A stretch of DNA of 64,000 bases. It comes from Limanda limanda. Lineage: Eukaryota; Chordata; Actinopteri; Pleuronectiformes; Pleuronectidae. This document shows positions 39,705 through 54,700 of the stretch, one piece after another. The notes under the pieces are model-generated. The model was not told the DNA's origin. It saw only the letters and a list, made by a program, of their open reading frames with translations, and did no database searches. The stretch is taken from assembly GCF_963576545.1 (NCBI RefSeq), contig NC_083641.1:13448893-13512892 (forward strand), read 5' to 3'. A program made the translations under genes and the position numbers. Position 1 is the first letter of the stretch; every line of letters starts with the position of its first letter.

Positions 39705-42700
39705 AATCATACAGTGAATGATTTCAGCATGTGAGGAAATTGCAGATTTAGTTTTTTGTGTGACAAATATTAGATCTTTAGGTACATTCCTACCTTTCCT
39801 GGTCTTATTTTGATCAGAGAATTTCTCTATTGATTTTATATTTTAGTTGCACAGAAACTTATTTGGATATGTCTGTTCTAAGTGTGTTCAAGCACATGAT
39901 AAAACACATATACCTTTCCAAAGTGGGTTTTCCTCACTACAATAAGATTATCAACCACGTTTGCCACATCTACAGTCAACACTTTTCAGCACCTCAGCAA
40001 TTCTTTGCTCCATATATCCAAGATAAACACATAAGGGGCTAAAATATAAAGCCATGCATGTTAGAAGTGCTTGTTTGTTCAAAGATATTGAAATAATGTC
40101 TCTTTTCTGTATAAGGTTAAATGGTGGAACACGCTCCCCAGTAATATAGCACCAGTTAGAGCGTATATAGGAGCAGGATATTTACTCTCTATCTCCGTCA
40201 GGCTTCGCTGCTCCTTCTCCGTGTCCTCTCTGACCCTCCTCAGGTCGTCCAGCTCGGCCTTCAGGAACTCACACTCCCCCACAGCCTGCAGCCTCAGGTG
40301 GCTCTGCTCGGCCAGCTCCGCCTCCAGCTCGCTGACACGCCCCCTCAGCACCTGACACAACCGACCGCTCTGGAGACGGAAGGAAAAGAGAGGGAAAAGT
40401 AAAGATGATTCACTTCTGCAGAGTCTGTGTGATGTTTTGGGATTTGCAACAAGGTGTAAAAAGGAAAGAGGGTTCCTCGATTCTTCACCTCCACTCTGAA
40501 AGACTCCAACTCTTCTTTGAGGGCCTGGATCTCCCTCGTCAGCTGTTCAATCAGGCGATCTCTGATGGACACAGACAACATATCTCTTATTGATCCAATA
40601 CATAAATAGACAGCTGAAACTTTGCATCAGGTTTTACAATAAATATGATTACAAAAAGAACCACAGATATCCATGCTGTGCATTCAAACTTAGAGAAGAT
40701 ACATGTTTTTGATATTCCTTATCTGTTTATGTTTGGAGAGCGTGCTCATGACATACTACGAACTAACCGGTCCTCAGTCTGAATATTTTCCAAAAAATGT
40801 TTATGTTGAAACGTGACATTTTGTTATAGATTTATTAATTAATTACATATAGTGCAATACTTTTATTGTACTTACTTATTTTGCTTCTTGCAGATTCACA
40901 CATCACCATGGCAGTTAAATAATATTTATAAAAAAGATCAATCTTGAAATGATGTTGTGGAGAGACTTACTTGTCGTCTTTGCGCAACCCGTTCTGACTG
41001 TTGAAGTTGAACGGGTCACTGGCCGCCGAGGTGCCGAACAAGTCGTCAAACTTTGTCTCCACGGCAACCTGAAGGTTAAAAATAACAATGTTAAAGGAAA
41101 ACGTATGAAAATGTTGGTATTGATAAACATACTTTGATTATGCAGTTAGTAGGAAACATAGTCATTAACTTAAATCCATCATAGTTCTACAGAGCAGGAC
41201 TAGTTTGGATTTACAGATAAAAACAACATTTAATATCCATTAGACCAAAACTGCTCATGCTCAGTCTGTGATCCAGGTGTCCTGCAGCTGGATGGTGGAT
41301 CCAACATGGATTTCATTATAACACTATTATATCCAATATCATAAGAAGAATATTTGTTGTTTTTCCCTGAGTGCCCTTCAAAATGCAGCTATTTGGAAGA
41401 CAACATAATAAACATGATGACATGCGAGTACAAATACAAACCAGATGTTTAGAGTAGTTTTACCAGTAATCTAAGAAATAAGTGGTTTCATGTGGGAGTT
41501 TCAGAGATGCATGTTATTCCCTGATTTATCTCATCCTCTTTCCCTGAAGCTGATGTTTTTATTCAGGGGATTTCAGGAGAGAATATATTTTTGATTATTG
41601 ATCACAGCAACGCACTCCGTAAGACGAGGACAGTTTCAGAAGCGATGCACAGCGTTAAAGATGGCACCATTCAGGGACACTCGTCTTGTGTAGTTACCGG
41701 CAGTGAGGGGACATCTGTGTCCACCAGGTCGTCCGTCTCCACCATGTGCTCCGACTCGGGGGATGATGACTCAGCGGGGATCACGACCACGGGGCTGATG
41801 TGCTCCGACAGAGCTGAAGCGCGCAGGAAGTTGGGGGGGTTCTGCAAGGATCAGAAGGCACAAATCTGATCAGTATATATTGTCAAATATGTTACTGTAT
41901 CCATTGAAGCACTGGCCACAGTGAAGCTAGAAATGTGCTAAAATGTTCCTTGTTTGTGATCAGTGTGAACAACAAAAAAGCTGTTGCATTTAAATTTCCA
42001 ATTTAGATGTAAGTTATGTCAATATATGCGGCATAGGTTTGACAGGGATTAAAACTGGAAATCTACAGTTTGGATTTTTGGGGGGTTGCTGCTGATACTG
42101 ATATTAGAATATATTAACGACATATCGGCTGATATATACTTAAAGTATACTGAATGCTCAGTGTCCATTAAACTACTGTTTCACACTATTAATTACCCTT
42201 GTTCTTATTATACATTTCAACCTCTGAGTTTGTTGTACTGCTTTTTCTCGTACAATGACAATAAAGGCTATAAAAAGTAGACAGCATTTCTAAGAGATAT
42301 TCTGTGTGTGCAGTAGGATGAGATAAAAGCATTAAAATAAAACTTTGTTTACAAAAGGTGCATACAAGGCACTAAAACATGTTGAAAAAATGGTAATTTG
42401 AATATTAAGAGTCAGGATCATGCAGGTCAATGATTTATAATAAATGTCTTTGTCACCACTAGATCACTTAATGTTGGCAGTGGATATGAGATACACCCAC
42501 ACATACATGTGATTAAGTTAAGCCCAGCGTGTGAAGTCTTGTTTCTCATTTACATTACATTACATTACATTACATTACATTACATTACATTACATCACAT
42601 TACATTACATTACTATAGCCCATCAGTGAAACAGAGGATGGATAAAAGAGTGTGTATGAAAAGAACAGACATCATAAGAAATTGTCAAATGTTAATTAGA

Positions 42701-45700
42701 GTATAGGACAGCTGAGCTCCAAGAAGAATGAAGAGTTTATAAATGACCTGTGTTTAAAGAAAAACCATCAGAGCATTTTGTTAAGAAATGATTTCAATTG
42801 TAAAACAGAAACCTGATATAACATTTCTGTCATGGGTCGACTCTAGGCTAAGGTGAGGTTAAAAATTAGAATTGGTGACGGCCGTCCTCACCTCAGGCAA
42901 CTGTGGGATCTGAATCAGCCTCTTGAAATACTGCAAGTTACTGGAGCGATAGAACAGACTCTTTAACCTGGAACAGAGAGAGAGAGAGGAGAGAGGAAGT
43001 TAAACATTGCAAATTCATTAACCATGGTGCTAAGAGCTTAGACTGCTGGGTCACACTCGGTCAGAGAGCACAGTGTTTGTGTGTCTGTGTGTGTGTGTGT
43101 TTGTGTTTGTGTGTGTGTGTGTGTGTGTGCGTGTGTGAACGTCTTACTTTTTAAACTGCTCCTGGAAGCGATCTCGGTGGCCCTGGAGAGTGTCTGCTGG
43201 AAGGCCTGGAGGTGAACACAAACACAAACACATCAGTCCTCAGCCCTGCAAACTGCTTTTGTGGTATTTATACATGAACATGCCAAAGAGAAAGCTAATG
43301 TGTGTGTGTTTGTGTGTGTGTGTTTGTTTGTTTGTGTTTGTGAGAGACTCACAAGAGTGCAGCTTAAACAGCAGCTTCACGGTGTAATCATACAGATGGC
43401 TGGAGTCCAGGATGACTTGGATGAGGGGAGCCAGGCGACACTGACCTGCTGCCGTCACCGACACCGACCGGGACATGTCAAGAGAGCTGAACACTGGTAC
43501 AGGAGAGAGAGATAGAGAGAGAGACACACACACACACACACAGGTCAGATCAATAAATGTATTCACATGATCTATATCTACAAATAAAGACTCCTCTGAG
43601 ATGATCAGGTACAGTTATAAACACAGCAGGAGCTGCCGTACTCCCACACATACACATATCAGAGATTATTGATGCGAACACAAACACAAAGTTAAAATCC
43701 ATCCTAAGAGATCCAATCACAAGTTGACAGGTCAAAGTTATGGGTAGTTCAAAGTTCGACCCACTCTGAGTATAGAAATGTGTCCGATGGCAGTGTGTTT
43801 GTGTGTGTGTGTGTATGTGTGTGTGTAGCGTAAAAATGCATTTGACTCATTGTGAAACTACAGCGGGTCAGAGGAGTCCTGAGATCCGATCACTTGGACC
43901 ACGTTTGGTGGTCTGAGCGATCGGATCTCTGGCTGGATTCAAAACGCATTCGGGTGCCTTCAGACCTGTACTTGAACTTAGTACATAAAGCATTAAGTAT
44001 TTATGTATTGAAAATCAACAATTATAAATCCCAACTTTTTCATCAATCAATCAGCTTGTGCTGCTGTGCTCTCTGATCACTTCCCTGCATCGGGCCACTA
44101 GACCTGACTAATGAAGTATGTGAAAGCAACACACAGCTCAAAAGGCAGGCTTAATGTGCGGAAAAAAATGGAGCAGCAACGTGAAACACTGACGCGCTTG
44201 TTAACGACTCAGCCTCCATCGTTACACCCCGTTTTCATTTCCCTGCTTCGCTGCCTCACAGCATCTCCAGAGCCAGAGCCTGTGTGTGCGCTGCAGAGGT
44301 GTGGTTTTCTGCACAGCTTAACACACACAGACACACACACACGGACACACAGTCACACCTTAGGCCTGGAATCTTTCCTCTCAGATGACGTGATGCTTTT
44401 AAAATACTCCAGACCGGGGGAGGAAGCTGACAGCAGCCTTGAGAAGGGTGTGATTTAACACACCCATGTGCAGTGGATTTTTTGGGGGGTATGAAGTCAA
44501 AGATTTGTCAAAGAAAATATTAAACTCGGGATACATGGACTAAAAGTTGCTTATTTTGTCCTGAACATAAAAGCAGAGATACAACTTTTGTTAGTATCTC
44601 CATTTCTCTGGAAAGAGGAAAGGAGGAGGAGGAGGGAGAGATACTATCATCATTAGGAGGTAGAATGAAGGACATGATAAATAGAGTCCACAATGCAATT
44701 TCCTGCCCCCTTCCTTTTTTAAGGGGGGGTGTGCAGCATTTGCAGCTTTTCTTCGGAGCTCCTGGGCCACATCCTAGGCGTCTATTTTTAGCTTCAAGCG
44801 TACTTTAAGAGACATCAACCCGCGATGACTCACCCAGACAACAACAGGGGAGAGGACAGTGTGTGACCACTCACAGGCTCGCAGCACTCAGACGAGGAGG
44901 AGCTGTGATAGCACTGATGATAACATCAGTCCACATCCGTCTGTCACAGTGTTTGTCTTTCTGCGGAACAGCTCAGACTGTGGCTGCCGGTCTGTCAATG
45001 GTGTGAACATGTGTGTGTGTACGTGTGTTTGTGTGTGTGTACATCGTCACTGGTCTGCCGCAAACATGACTAACTTACCACTGAGGAAGAGGTTGAGCTC
45101 ACACTCCAGATAGTCAAACATCTCTACGGTCAACTGAAAGCTAGGGAGAGACAGAGAGAAGACAATTTTATGATGCTATCAGTAAAACACACATACACAC
45201 ATACACAAGCAAACACAGTTGTGTCTCAATGACCTCAGAGGACATTAGTTGACCTTATTGAGGACACTCATTGGCATACTGCATTCCCTAACCTTAACCA
45301 TCAAAACTAAATGCCTAACCTAAACCTAAACTTACCCCAATCTAAAACCTGAGCCCAACCCTAAAATCAAGTCTTCACCCTCAAACAGCCTTTTGAAAAT
45401 GGGACAGAAAGTGAGCACCAGACAAAATGACCTCACTCTGTAAGGTCTAGGCTGAAAATGGTCGTCACAAAAATATAAGAACAAATACACAAACAAACAT
45501 TGTCTATTTTATGAAGTTTTTTTTTCTCAGATGAGTTTTCTCCTGTTTCTTGTTGGTGAACATCCGAACAGCTCAGGCAGATTAAAGTTTTATAAAAATC
45601 TCTGATCTAAAGTCTTTCTCTAAACATTTGCTTGACAACAATACAGAGTTCCTTCCTGTGTTCCCACTGTCTGAGTCACCTTCTGTCCCATTCTCCTTAA

Positions 45701-48700
45701 CAATAACGAAAGCAGCTCGCCACACTCACAAGTTGTTCACGTCGTTCTCTCCCGCCTCGTCAAGCTGTCTGTTTGACATCTGCAGGTTGCCAGGGAAACG
45801 CGGGTTCTGAAAGGGAAGATATACAAGAGGAGGCTTTAACATCATTTCACACACACAGTTCAGCTCTACAGCTACTTCTCTGTACAGGTAGAAGACAGTG
45901 GATTATTTAGGTTTTATTACAGCCTTCAACAAACATGGTATATGGTATGTAATTCATGAATCTTGATGACCTTGAGGCAATTTGTTGTATATGTAAATAT
46001 GAATTTAAAAGTGGCTTCATAAAATAAACTGTTGGGCCTTGGTGGACATACGTGCTCTTTTTAGATTTCTTTCCAGGTTAAAAGATAATATATACAACAG
46101 ACGACAGAAGCTGATTGTTGATAAACTGCCCTTTATGAAGTGTGTAATGAAAGAGTTTGTATTATTTCTGTCCCTTTGAGATCAGGAGGTGTTTTCTTTG
46201 ATGCACAGAGCCTACGGATCAAACTGGATGGTGATATGTAAGAACATATGGCAACAAATTTTCTCATAAAAAGGCCATATTACAGATTCTTGAGAGGCCA
46301 TTAGTGTAAAGCCAGAATTCTCTATGAACCCCCTCCCCAAAAGAGACACGCTGGCACTAAAAGGAGTGTCTGAGACAAAGATAATGAGTGGTGAGGGAGG
46401 GAGACTGGCGCTGGGTTTTATTAGCTGGGCCGACAACTCACTTTGATGTGAAACTCCATTTTGGTGATGAGCAGTTTGAGGTAGATGCTGCAGAGCTTCC
46501 CGTAGCCTTCGCTCAGGTGACCCTGGGGGGAGGAGAGGAGAGGAGAGGAGAGGAGAGGGGCAACAGAGAAATGTTAAGAGAAAGATGAGAGGAGGCATGA
46601 TCAAAGCCAGAAAGTGTAATTCCTTCTCCCTTGCAGGGAAGAGAGGGATTGGCTAGGAACACTCTCTTACTGCACAGGCAATAGATACAGTGTGGAAACA
46701 ATCTGAGAGTGTGAACAAAGTTGAACATCCCCAAATATTTGGCCAATTGCCTCTCACTTCCTTTTTTTCTCTCACACAGGAAAGAGAGGCCGTAGCGTTG
46801 TTCACAGGGACCTGTATCCTCCTGCCTCTTGACATCAGCAGAAATTGAGTCATGAAAAAAAAGGAGGATCTAGGCCTGCGCCAGAGTCACTGCTGCTAAT
46901 CACACGAGTAAATATAATCCGTGAGCTGAGTGATCGCTCAATTTAGAAATACTCTTCTCGATTTCTAGTGGTGTAACAGTCAATGTAGCTCTGTTGTTAA
47001 AAAAACAAACTCTCTCAGGTTCTGACTTAAAGTAACAGGTTCACTGAAAAACAGAAGGTGATTTTAGCTTTGTTCATCGCTGAGGTAGACGATTTAAAAA
47101 TATTACTCATACAGGCGTGAGGGGTGAGATGAATATCTTTGAGCAGGACAGGTAATATTAAAAACAGCCCACTTGATTAAATGTTCTACCAGCGGAGAGG
47201 AAGAAGGTCGTCTTCCTCAGGCTGATATGGCTTCATGCTGGGATGTGACTAGATGAATATAAAAATGTGTTCTTACCCACATCCTGCTCATATCTGTTAA
47301 ATCAGCCTTGTTCCTCATGGAGTCCTTAATCACCTGCAGGGACGTCAGCAGACACGGAGAGCAGGGGAGAAGAATTAGAAAAACAAAATAGATCCGATGA
47401 AATATATTCGATTACATGATGATTCTGTTCTCTGGGTTTGCAGTCGTGCCGTCACGCTACGTACGTTTGGATGTCCGTCTCGCAGCAGCTTGTGGAAGAC
47501 GTGGCAGAACTTCCAGCAGAGCACCGCGTTGCTGGAGAGAGGGAGCCGGTTGATGGCTGCCCAGAATGTGTGGGCGCCTTTTTCATGATGGGTCCCCAAG
47601 ATGCAGGGTGAGAGCGACAGTCAAGGATAAAAGGGTTAAAGTGCACGACATTGTTTCGGTGGTGTTAATCTGGATCGTGACCGATATTACATTACATCTA
47701 TTTTTTACTCTTTTACTGCCTCTGACCTTTCTGTGAAGAGAAATCATCTTGATTTCCCCCTAGCGGCTACTTTGTCGATTCTGGGCTACTGTAAAAAACA
47801 TGGTGGCCTCCGTAAAGAGGACCAGAGATAAATATAATGTATTAAAATATAAAGGGTTCATTTTAGTTTAAAGAAATCAACAATTCGTACAATTTAGATG
47901 AAACTAACTAGTGAAAACATATGGGATTATTTTATAAAAAATGTCTGCCAATAGATCCCTTTCACCTTAATCTTACACACTTAACCTTTAATATACGTTT
48001 AATAACTCCATTTCTAGAATTTTATATCTCACAAAAGCTGTCTGTTCCACACATGACTAAATTAGAGTCACGTGGAGAAGATGGGGTTACCACAAGTTTG
48101 TTGTTTTGATCTTGCACTAACATAACCCTGCAGCCACAGAGGAAACGCACAACCACACACACTCTCTCTCACACACACACACAGTAAACAAGGATATTCC
48201 TGGCATGTTTCTCTTTGACAACGACCTCCTGTGTGTTGATGGCCTTATTGATGCTGACAGCCTGTGAAGAGGAGAAGAGAGAAGAGGTGAACACATGAGA
48301 GAAACGGAGAACACAAATCAGCACCCAGCTTTTTTTTCTGATCGATTGCAGAAAAAACGTTCAAGTGTTAAGTGTTCCATTTGAACACAGGCAAGCACGC
48401 GCACACACACACACACACGCACACGAACACACGCTCACACACACGCGTAGAACCACCTGGGGAATGAGAAGCAGCCGTTTTTTAGTAAAGGGTGATTGAC
48501 CCATTTTCTGCAGAGTTGGTATTCAAGGCAGCGCCTGAGAGGCCTGAGCTGCTTTTTAGGAGCTCGACAGCCTCAGAGGCAAACAGCTGTCTGAGACGTG
48601 TGTGCCAGCACATCTCTCTTTACATGTCCCACCTGCACAATACAGCCACCAATTCAAATGAGAGAGGAAGAGGAAAAGACAATGATACGGTCATGGAAAA

Positions 48701-51700
48701 AAGGTAAATATTCAGAGCTCAGGGTTAGGCTTGCTTTATGTGTTGTGGTTGTCTGGTGAGTTCCCTTATTTCTTACCACAAGATGACTTTCATTCAGGTG
48801 TTTTTAGTAAAATAAGTAGTTAAGTCTTAAGAAAAGTAAATGGTCTTATCGACCAATAAAATGCTTTGAACTGTAAGTCACATTCAATCACATGGGGATT
48901 CAGTGTCTTGTCTTTACCTCCTGAGCCATAGCGAGATAACTTTAGCTTATTTATCTCCAGATCTGTACACATACTTTGATGTGTAAAAGCAGTGGAGATT
49001 AAGGGATCATTAAAGATCTGGATGTATCCTCTGGGGACCACCAGTCTGAACCTAATGTTACGGTAGTACATGCAATAGATGCCACGATGTTTTTCTCCAA
49101 ACCAAAACAGTTGATCTCAGTTTCGGAGAAGTGGGGGAATCACCACAGTCGGTTGAATTCAACTTTTTCTTTATGTCCTATCAAGGACATGTTAGGACTG
49201 CTGCATTATGAAATACTTATGAACACTGTGTTCCTGTTTTTATTTCCAGATTTGCATTGCTTCACATATCAAGCCAATTCAGATGGTTTTCAAAACAAGG
49301 TGTTTCCATAATAACTGGCTGACAAATCATATCACACCAGAGTAAATTCACCCCATGATTTTCATGATTATCACACAGGCTTAAACTCTGAAACTGAGCC
49401 TGAAACACCAAACTTAAAATAATAACAACATTTAAAAACAAAAACGCATTTTGTCTTATATTTTCCTACACGGTATTAACTGTGAGCGTGAGGTCAGCAG
49501 GGGACGGGATGCCTGTTTCATAATCTCACTTCCCACAGATGTCCCGAGTCGGCTCCTCCTCTTCCAGTATGTGAGCTGTCAGGACTGGAAGTTCACCGTC
49601 AGGAGGAGGAGGATGAGGAAGAAGAGAAGGAACAGAGGGAGGAGGCAACATAGATCTAAAATTATAAGTACAGGCAACATCAGCGGTGTCCTTAAAGCAA
49701 ACAAACAAATAGGCTTCACTGTGTCACAGACTAGTTTGAAGCCGAACATGTAGGAAAATCACTCGAGAATAAAAGCTCAAAGCTCAAAGCAAATATAGGA
49801 TTAGAGAGAAAAAATTGAGCAGGTTTTGTCTTTATAAAAAATACATCTATCTTAAGAGAGAAATGCAGTTGAAGTAATTCACTAAAGCTGAGGGAGTGTG
49901 AGGAGCAGGAGGAATGTGGAGCTGGCTGCTGTTTCCACATCTCAGACTCTGAATTCCCTATCGTCAAACCCATCTGTGCTCACGTATGTTAATCTGCCGG
50001 ATACGAAGAGGAGACGCCACAACGTGTCGTGAAAGACGGAGGCAGACCGAGCCGCCACGACTGAGATTTAACTGCCACAGAATTGGCTGCACACAAGTTT
50101 TGGAGCTATGATTCCAACACCTGTCCTGTTGGATCAGCTGCACAACCTGAGCCGTGAGTGTGTGTGTGCGTCAGTACTGTAAAGGTCAAACCCAGCGGGG
50201 TTCACACTGTTCTGTCCTCACTGTGCAGCAGTGAACTGAAATGAGTCGGTTTCCTCTGACCGAGAGCAGAAAGCAAAAGGTCCCCGGGTTAAAATCTGAG
50301 CATCTGCTATCTAAGAAGTTATTTCCTCCCCGTGAATAAACTTGGCTCTGGGCTCGTCAGCACAAATCACAAGTGAGTGGACTGATAATTGGACCCAGTT
50401 TTTCATTCCGGGGAAATTCCTGTCAGGCCTCTGCAGTACTCCCTGCAGTCTTATCTCTATGTGAAGACTAAAACAGTGCAGGATGCATTGAAAAGGACAA
50501 GAGTGTGTGTAGATGTTGACCTGTGTTGGAAATTAATGGTGAAAACACAGATCTCTTGCCCAGCTCAATAGTCATAAAATCAAGATAATCAATGAGCTAA
50601 TGACTGCATTTCAAACTGCCTGTATACAAAATAAACAGAAGGAACTTCCGATTATTCCAGAGGACGTTTGAACAGCTGGGAGACAGAGAGAGATATTCAC
50701 TTTACTTTGATAATTTAATGTGCACTTTCTGTATTTCTTTCCTTCTCAACACAATTTCATGATTTGTATCATTACATTGACTAACATAACTTTTTAGTTT
50801 AGGCTGTGATTTGAGAGGTTTGATGTTTAAAAAATACCAATAAAGAAAACGTTTTAATCTGTTTAGGTCATCATTTGTTCCAATAAACCAATAAAACTGA
50901 ATATCTTATTGTTAAATATCCTTTAAAGTTCATTTTTGAATTTATAGTTGTTAAGAAGACATTTTTTTTACATTTATCATGATGTATTCTTGCAGTTAAA
51001 AGCATTTGCGCAAAAATATGACTTAAATCTTTACATCATTTGAGCTCCATTTCACATATAACTACAGTTTGAGTCTCTCTCTCAGTATAAGTATTACGTA
51101 TCTATACCGAAATAATTGTTTTCCTCTCAACTTTGAGATAATCTTTTCAAAATCAACCTCAGTAAGCATTTTTACAGTATGTTCACATCTGGAGGAAGTG
51201 ACTGCTGTGTCACTTCCTGTCACTGTTCTATTTGTTAATGTGTCATAACAAAAAATGCTGACATTATCTCATGTTGTCATCGGTATAAGGGTCACAGGAG
51301 TTAAAATATCACAAGGCTTAAAGGTTTCGATTTATAGTATCGGCTGGTGCCAGACATTAATTTAAAAAAAATAAAACTTTATCATGTTTGTGTCTTACGT
51401 CCACACAACTGAAGAGATGATTGAGAAACGCCCAGTGCGACTGGTTCCCACATGAGGATGACCCATTTAGGCCACAGTGAGACTCTGTACTTTGTGTTTG
51501 GGTTGAATAAGAGCTGCCAGCTGCCGAGCACTGGCATTAACTGAGGTGACTCGCTGGCATCAACAACCCATTAGCTTCTTGTAGTGCGCCCATGCCACAC
51601 CAGCCGATGAAGTGAAATGAAGTTGAATCAGAGTTGAGAAGTGAGTGATAATGGAGATAAAAAAGTAGAGGTAAGACTCCTCCTTAGACTTCAACAGAAA

Positions 51701-54700
51701 CCTGTGTCACTGTGTCCTCTGAGAGCAGTCAGCAACAGACATTTACAAAATAAAAGCCTGACTTTCACAAATAAACAATAAATAATCAAACCTGAGTTAA
51801 TGCGAGATAAAATAATTGTCTGAGTTAAATAAGTGATGAGTTAACTCGAAATTAACTAGTTAACTTGCCCAGCCCTATAAATAACCAATCAATACTGCCC
51901 AACACATAACTCCTCTTTGTATCTTGCCATTTACAGGAATTTTACAGAAAAAATCTTTTTCCACCCCCTGCAGCTTTGCTTCCAAACAAAGTGTTATTGA
52001 TAGTGTTGAAAGCATGTTAAGTCAGGCCTGGCGAGCCCCGATCGGCCGCTCTGTGGAAAGGGGGACATTGATATGCTGGTCGTAGCCTGGCTGTGTCCAC
52101 TGAAGGGCCAGCGTCGAGCACAGGGAGAGAAGAGGCATCGTCTGCCTGCTAAGTGACACAGCCTTCAGCCACTGGCTCACTTCCCTCTCCTCTGCCTCGC
52201 TTCTCAGAGGACACGCTTACATGGACAACAATGTTCTGATATTAACGCGATTGACACAATAGTCCGGATAAGACACCGACATGTAGCGGTTCCCATCATC
52301 TTAACCCAAATAAGGTCATCTCAGAATAAGCAATAATCAAATTACTACCAGTGGAGTATTATGCCCTCAGTCACATCATGAATACATGTTTGCATATGTA
52401 AACCTCATAATGGCCTTTTAATGGATTTCTCACAGACATCGATATGTACAGCAGTTCCAAACTACTTGATGACTCATGTCTTGGGTTCAAGAGTAAAAAC
52501 TATGAGAAAATAATGAGTTGAAACTTTTGCTGAACTAGAAAGAAAACACCCAAAAGGATGGAAGCTAGTGTGGCAGTGTTTCACATTAAATATCAACTGT
52601 GGCAGCCCGCTGTATTTTAATTTTGTCCTGCCACAGTTTCATCATGAACCAAAAGAGATCTCTAACTTGGGGCGTGCACTATTTGCAGCGCTTCTTGCGT
52701 TGTGCTTGCTCTCGCCACCGCATGCTCAAACTATAACAACCTAATGCATGGTCTGCATGGTCCTGCTATGGTCCATAACATTTTTGCCATCCAGGCAGAA
52801 AGTCAGAACTCATAGTTTCAGCTGCAGCAACCAACTCATGTAGCAATCATAATCAAAAAAATGTCTAATTCAGAAAAGGGTCAATAGTCAGATTACTGGT
52901 GTCCATGTAAACCTAGTCAGTGACTCCTGTGACCGATTTGTGGAATGAGAATCACATGCCTCGGCAATATCATGTAAGTCCTAAAGATACACGCATGTCA
53001 TTGCATCATGGTCGCTCCATGACAGGAGGAGAGCAAAGACAGCGCTTCTGGATATTTCTGTGTTTGCTGGGGCACAAACCCTCAGCCAGTGGTCGTTCAA
53101 TCACGAGAAGATGACAGGGGAAAACCTCCAAACCAGAGCGAAATGAAAGAGGGAGAGAGTGAATTCAGAAACACTTGTTCTCCCTGGATTGAAATATTCT
53201 CGTGGTAAAAGAGACGGAGGAGGTATCCTTGTGTGACCCCAATGATTTAGTGCGGGAGTGGAGTGATTAATCAAATCTGTGATAGATCTAAGATACAGTT
53301 CTAGGATTATCTGACCCAAGTCATTTTAGGAAAGAACACAATAGACAAAAGATAATTTCTTTTACAGAGAAAAAAATACATTCTGCACTTAGCATTAAAA
53401 TTAAACCTTAAAGGAAAAACTTTATAGACCTTATAGACCTTCACCAGCATGGTGATGTGGTGATAAGAGCATTGTGCTACAAATGGAGTTTAACAGGGTA
53501 CACCCAGGACAGATGGTCAACCTATCACAGGACCAACATATAGAGACAAACAATCATTCACATTCACACCTACGTAATTTAGTCTACAATTAACATAGGC
53601 TCAAAACTGCATGTCTTTGGACTGTGGGAGGAAGCCGGAGAATCTAAAGAAAACCCACTTAGACATGGGGAGAGCATGCAAACGCTACACAGAAAGACTG
53701 GGACACAACTGGGATTTAAACCAGTTACCTTCTGGTAAAAGAGCTAACCGTTGTTATCATCATGCCATCCCATGCCATCTCCAATACATTCATTATCTGA
53801 TGTTGCTGTCCATCTTGCACTTTAAGATTGGGAAGTGTGCTGGTAATTGCACCTCACACACCTATCGGGCTCCATCTGTGAATAGAATATTCCAAACCAA
53901 GACCTTTTTCACAGTTTGCCTTGAGATTTAAGTTAAACTCAACAGTGGTTCCATTGCCGAATAACGGGGGCGGGCGGCAACAGGGCTACTGCTCAGACAT
54001 GTCGATCCACCGTGCTGTACAAAGGGCGGAGTAACAGAGAGAGGATGGAGGGAGGAATGAAAACAGGAAACATGCCTGTTTGTGAATGCAGCAGCACTGT
54101 AATGCTGAGGTGCAGCAGTGGAGGCCTGGTCATTGTGGCTGAAGCACTGGGGGTGGAGGCAGTGTTGGTGCTGTTGTTGGTGGTGGTGGGGTGGGTAGAG
54201 ACACTCAGTCAGGCTTCCTGTCTTGGCACACCCTGCACTGGCCATTTCCTGCCTGTTGAAAAATGCCCAGCTCCAACACCCGCCCCTCTTCATCTCAAAA
54301 CCTTGCTCAGTCAACCCAGACAGTCAGTCAGGCCAAGCTTCTCATTCTTTCATAGCTCTCCTATTTCCTGCCAGATGCTTCCAGGTGTCCTTTAAGAAAA
54401 ACTATGCTTCGAAACAACTGCTGTATTTTCCCAAGCTCTGTCCATCAGTTATGAAAACAATTTAAACGACAGAGACCTGGGAAAAAAGTTAGATTAATAC
54501 ACATGGAGTATTGTGATTGAGACTAAAGATTATCTAAACTAGTTTGTTTGGATGCAAAACTGAAAGTGAGCCCACTCTTCTATTCACTCTTGTTAGCTCC
54601 AACAAGGAGGTTGTTTGTCTGTGTGTTCGCAGGATTTTGAAAAAAACACTGCAATGATTTTCTTGAAACTTGGTGGAGGGGTGAAGAATGAACCAGGGAA

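Noticed and set aside
48180..48200. GT donor (CTT|GTTTAC) for hip1 exon 2
   Set aside because: It gives no matching AG acceptor near exon 3, whereas the ATATCCTT donor with AC acceptor restores the conserved protein exactly.
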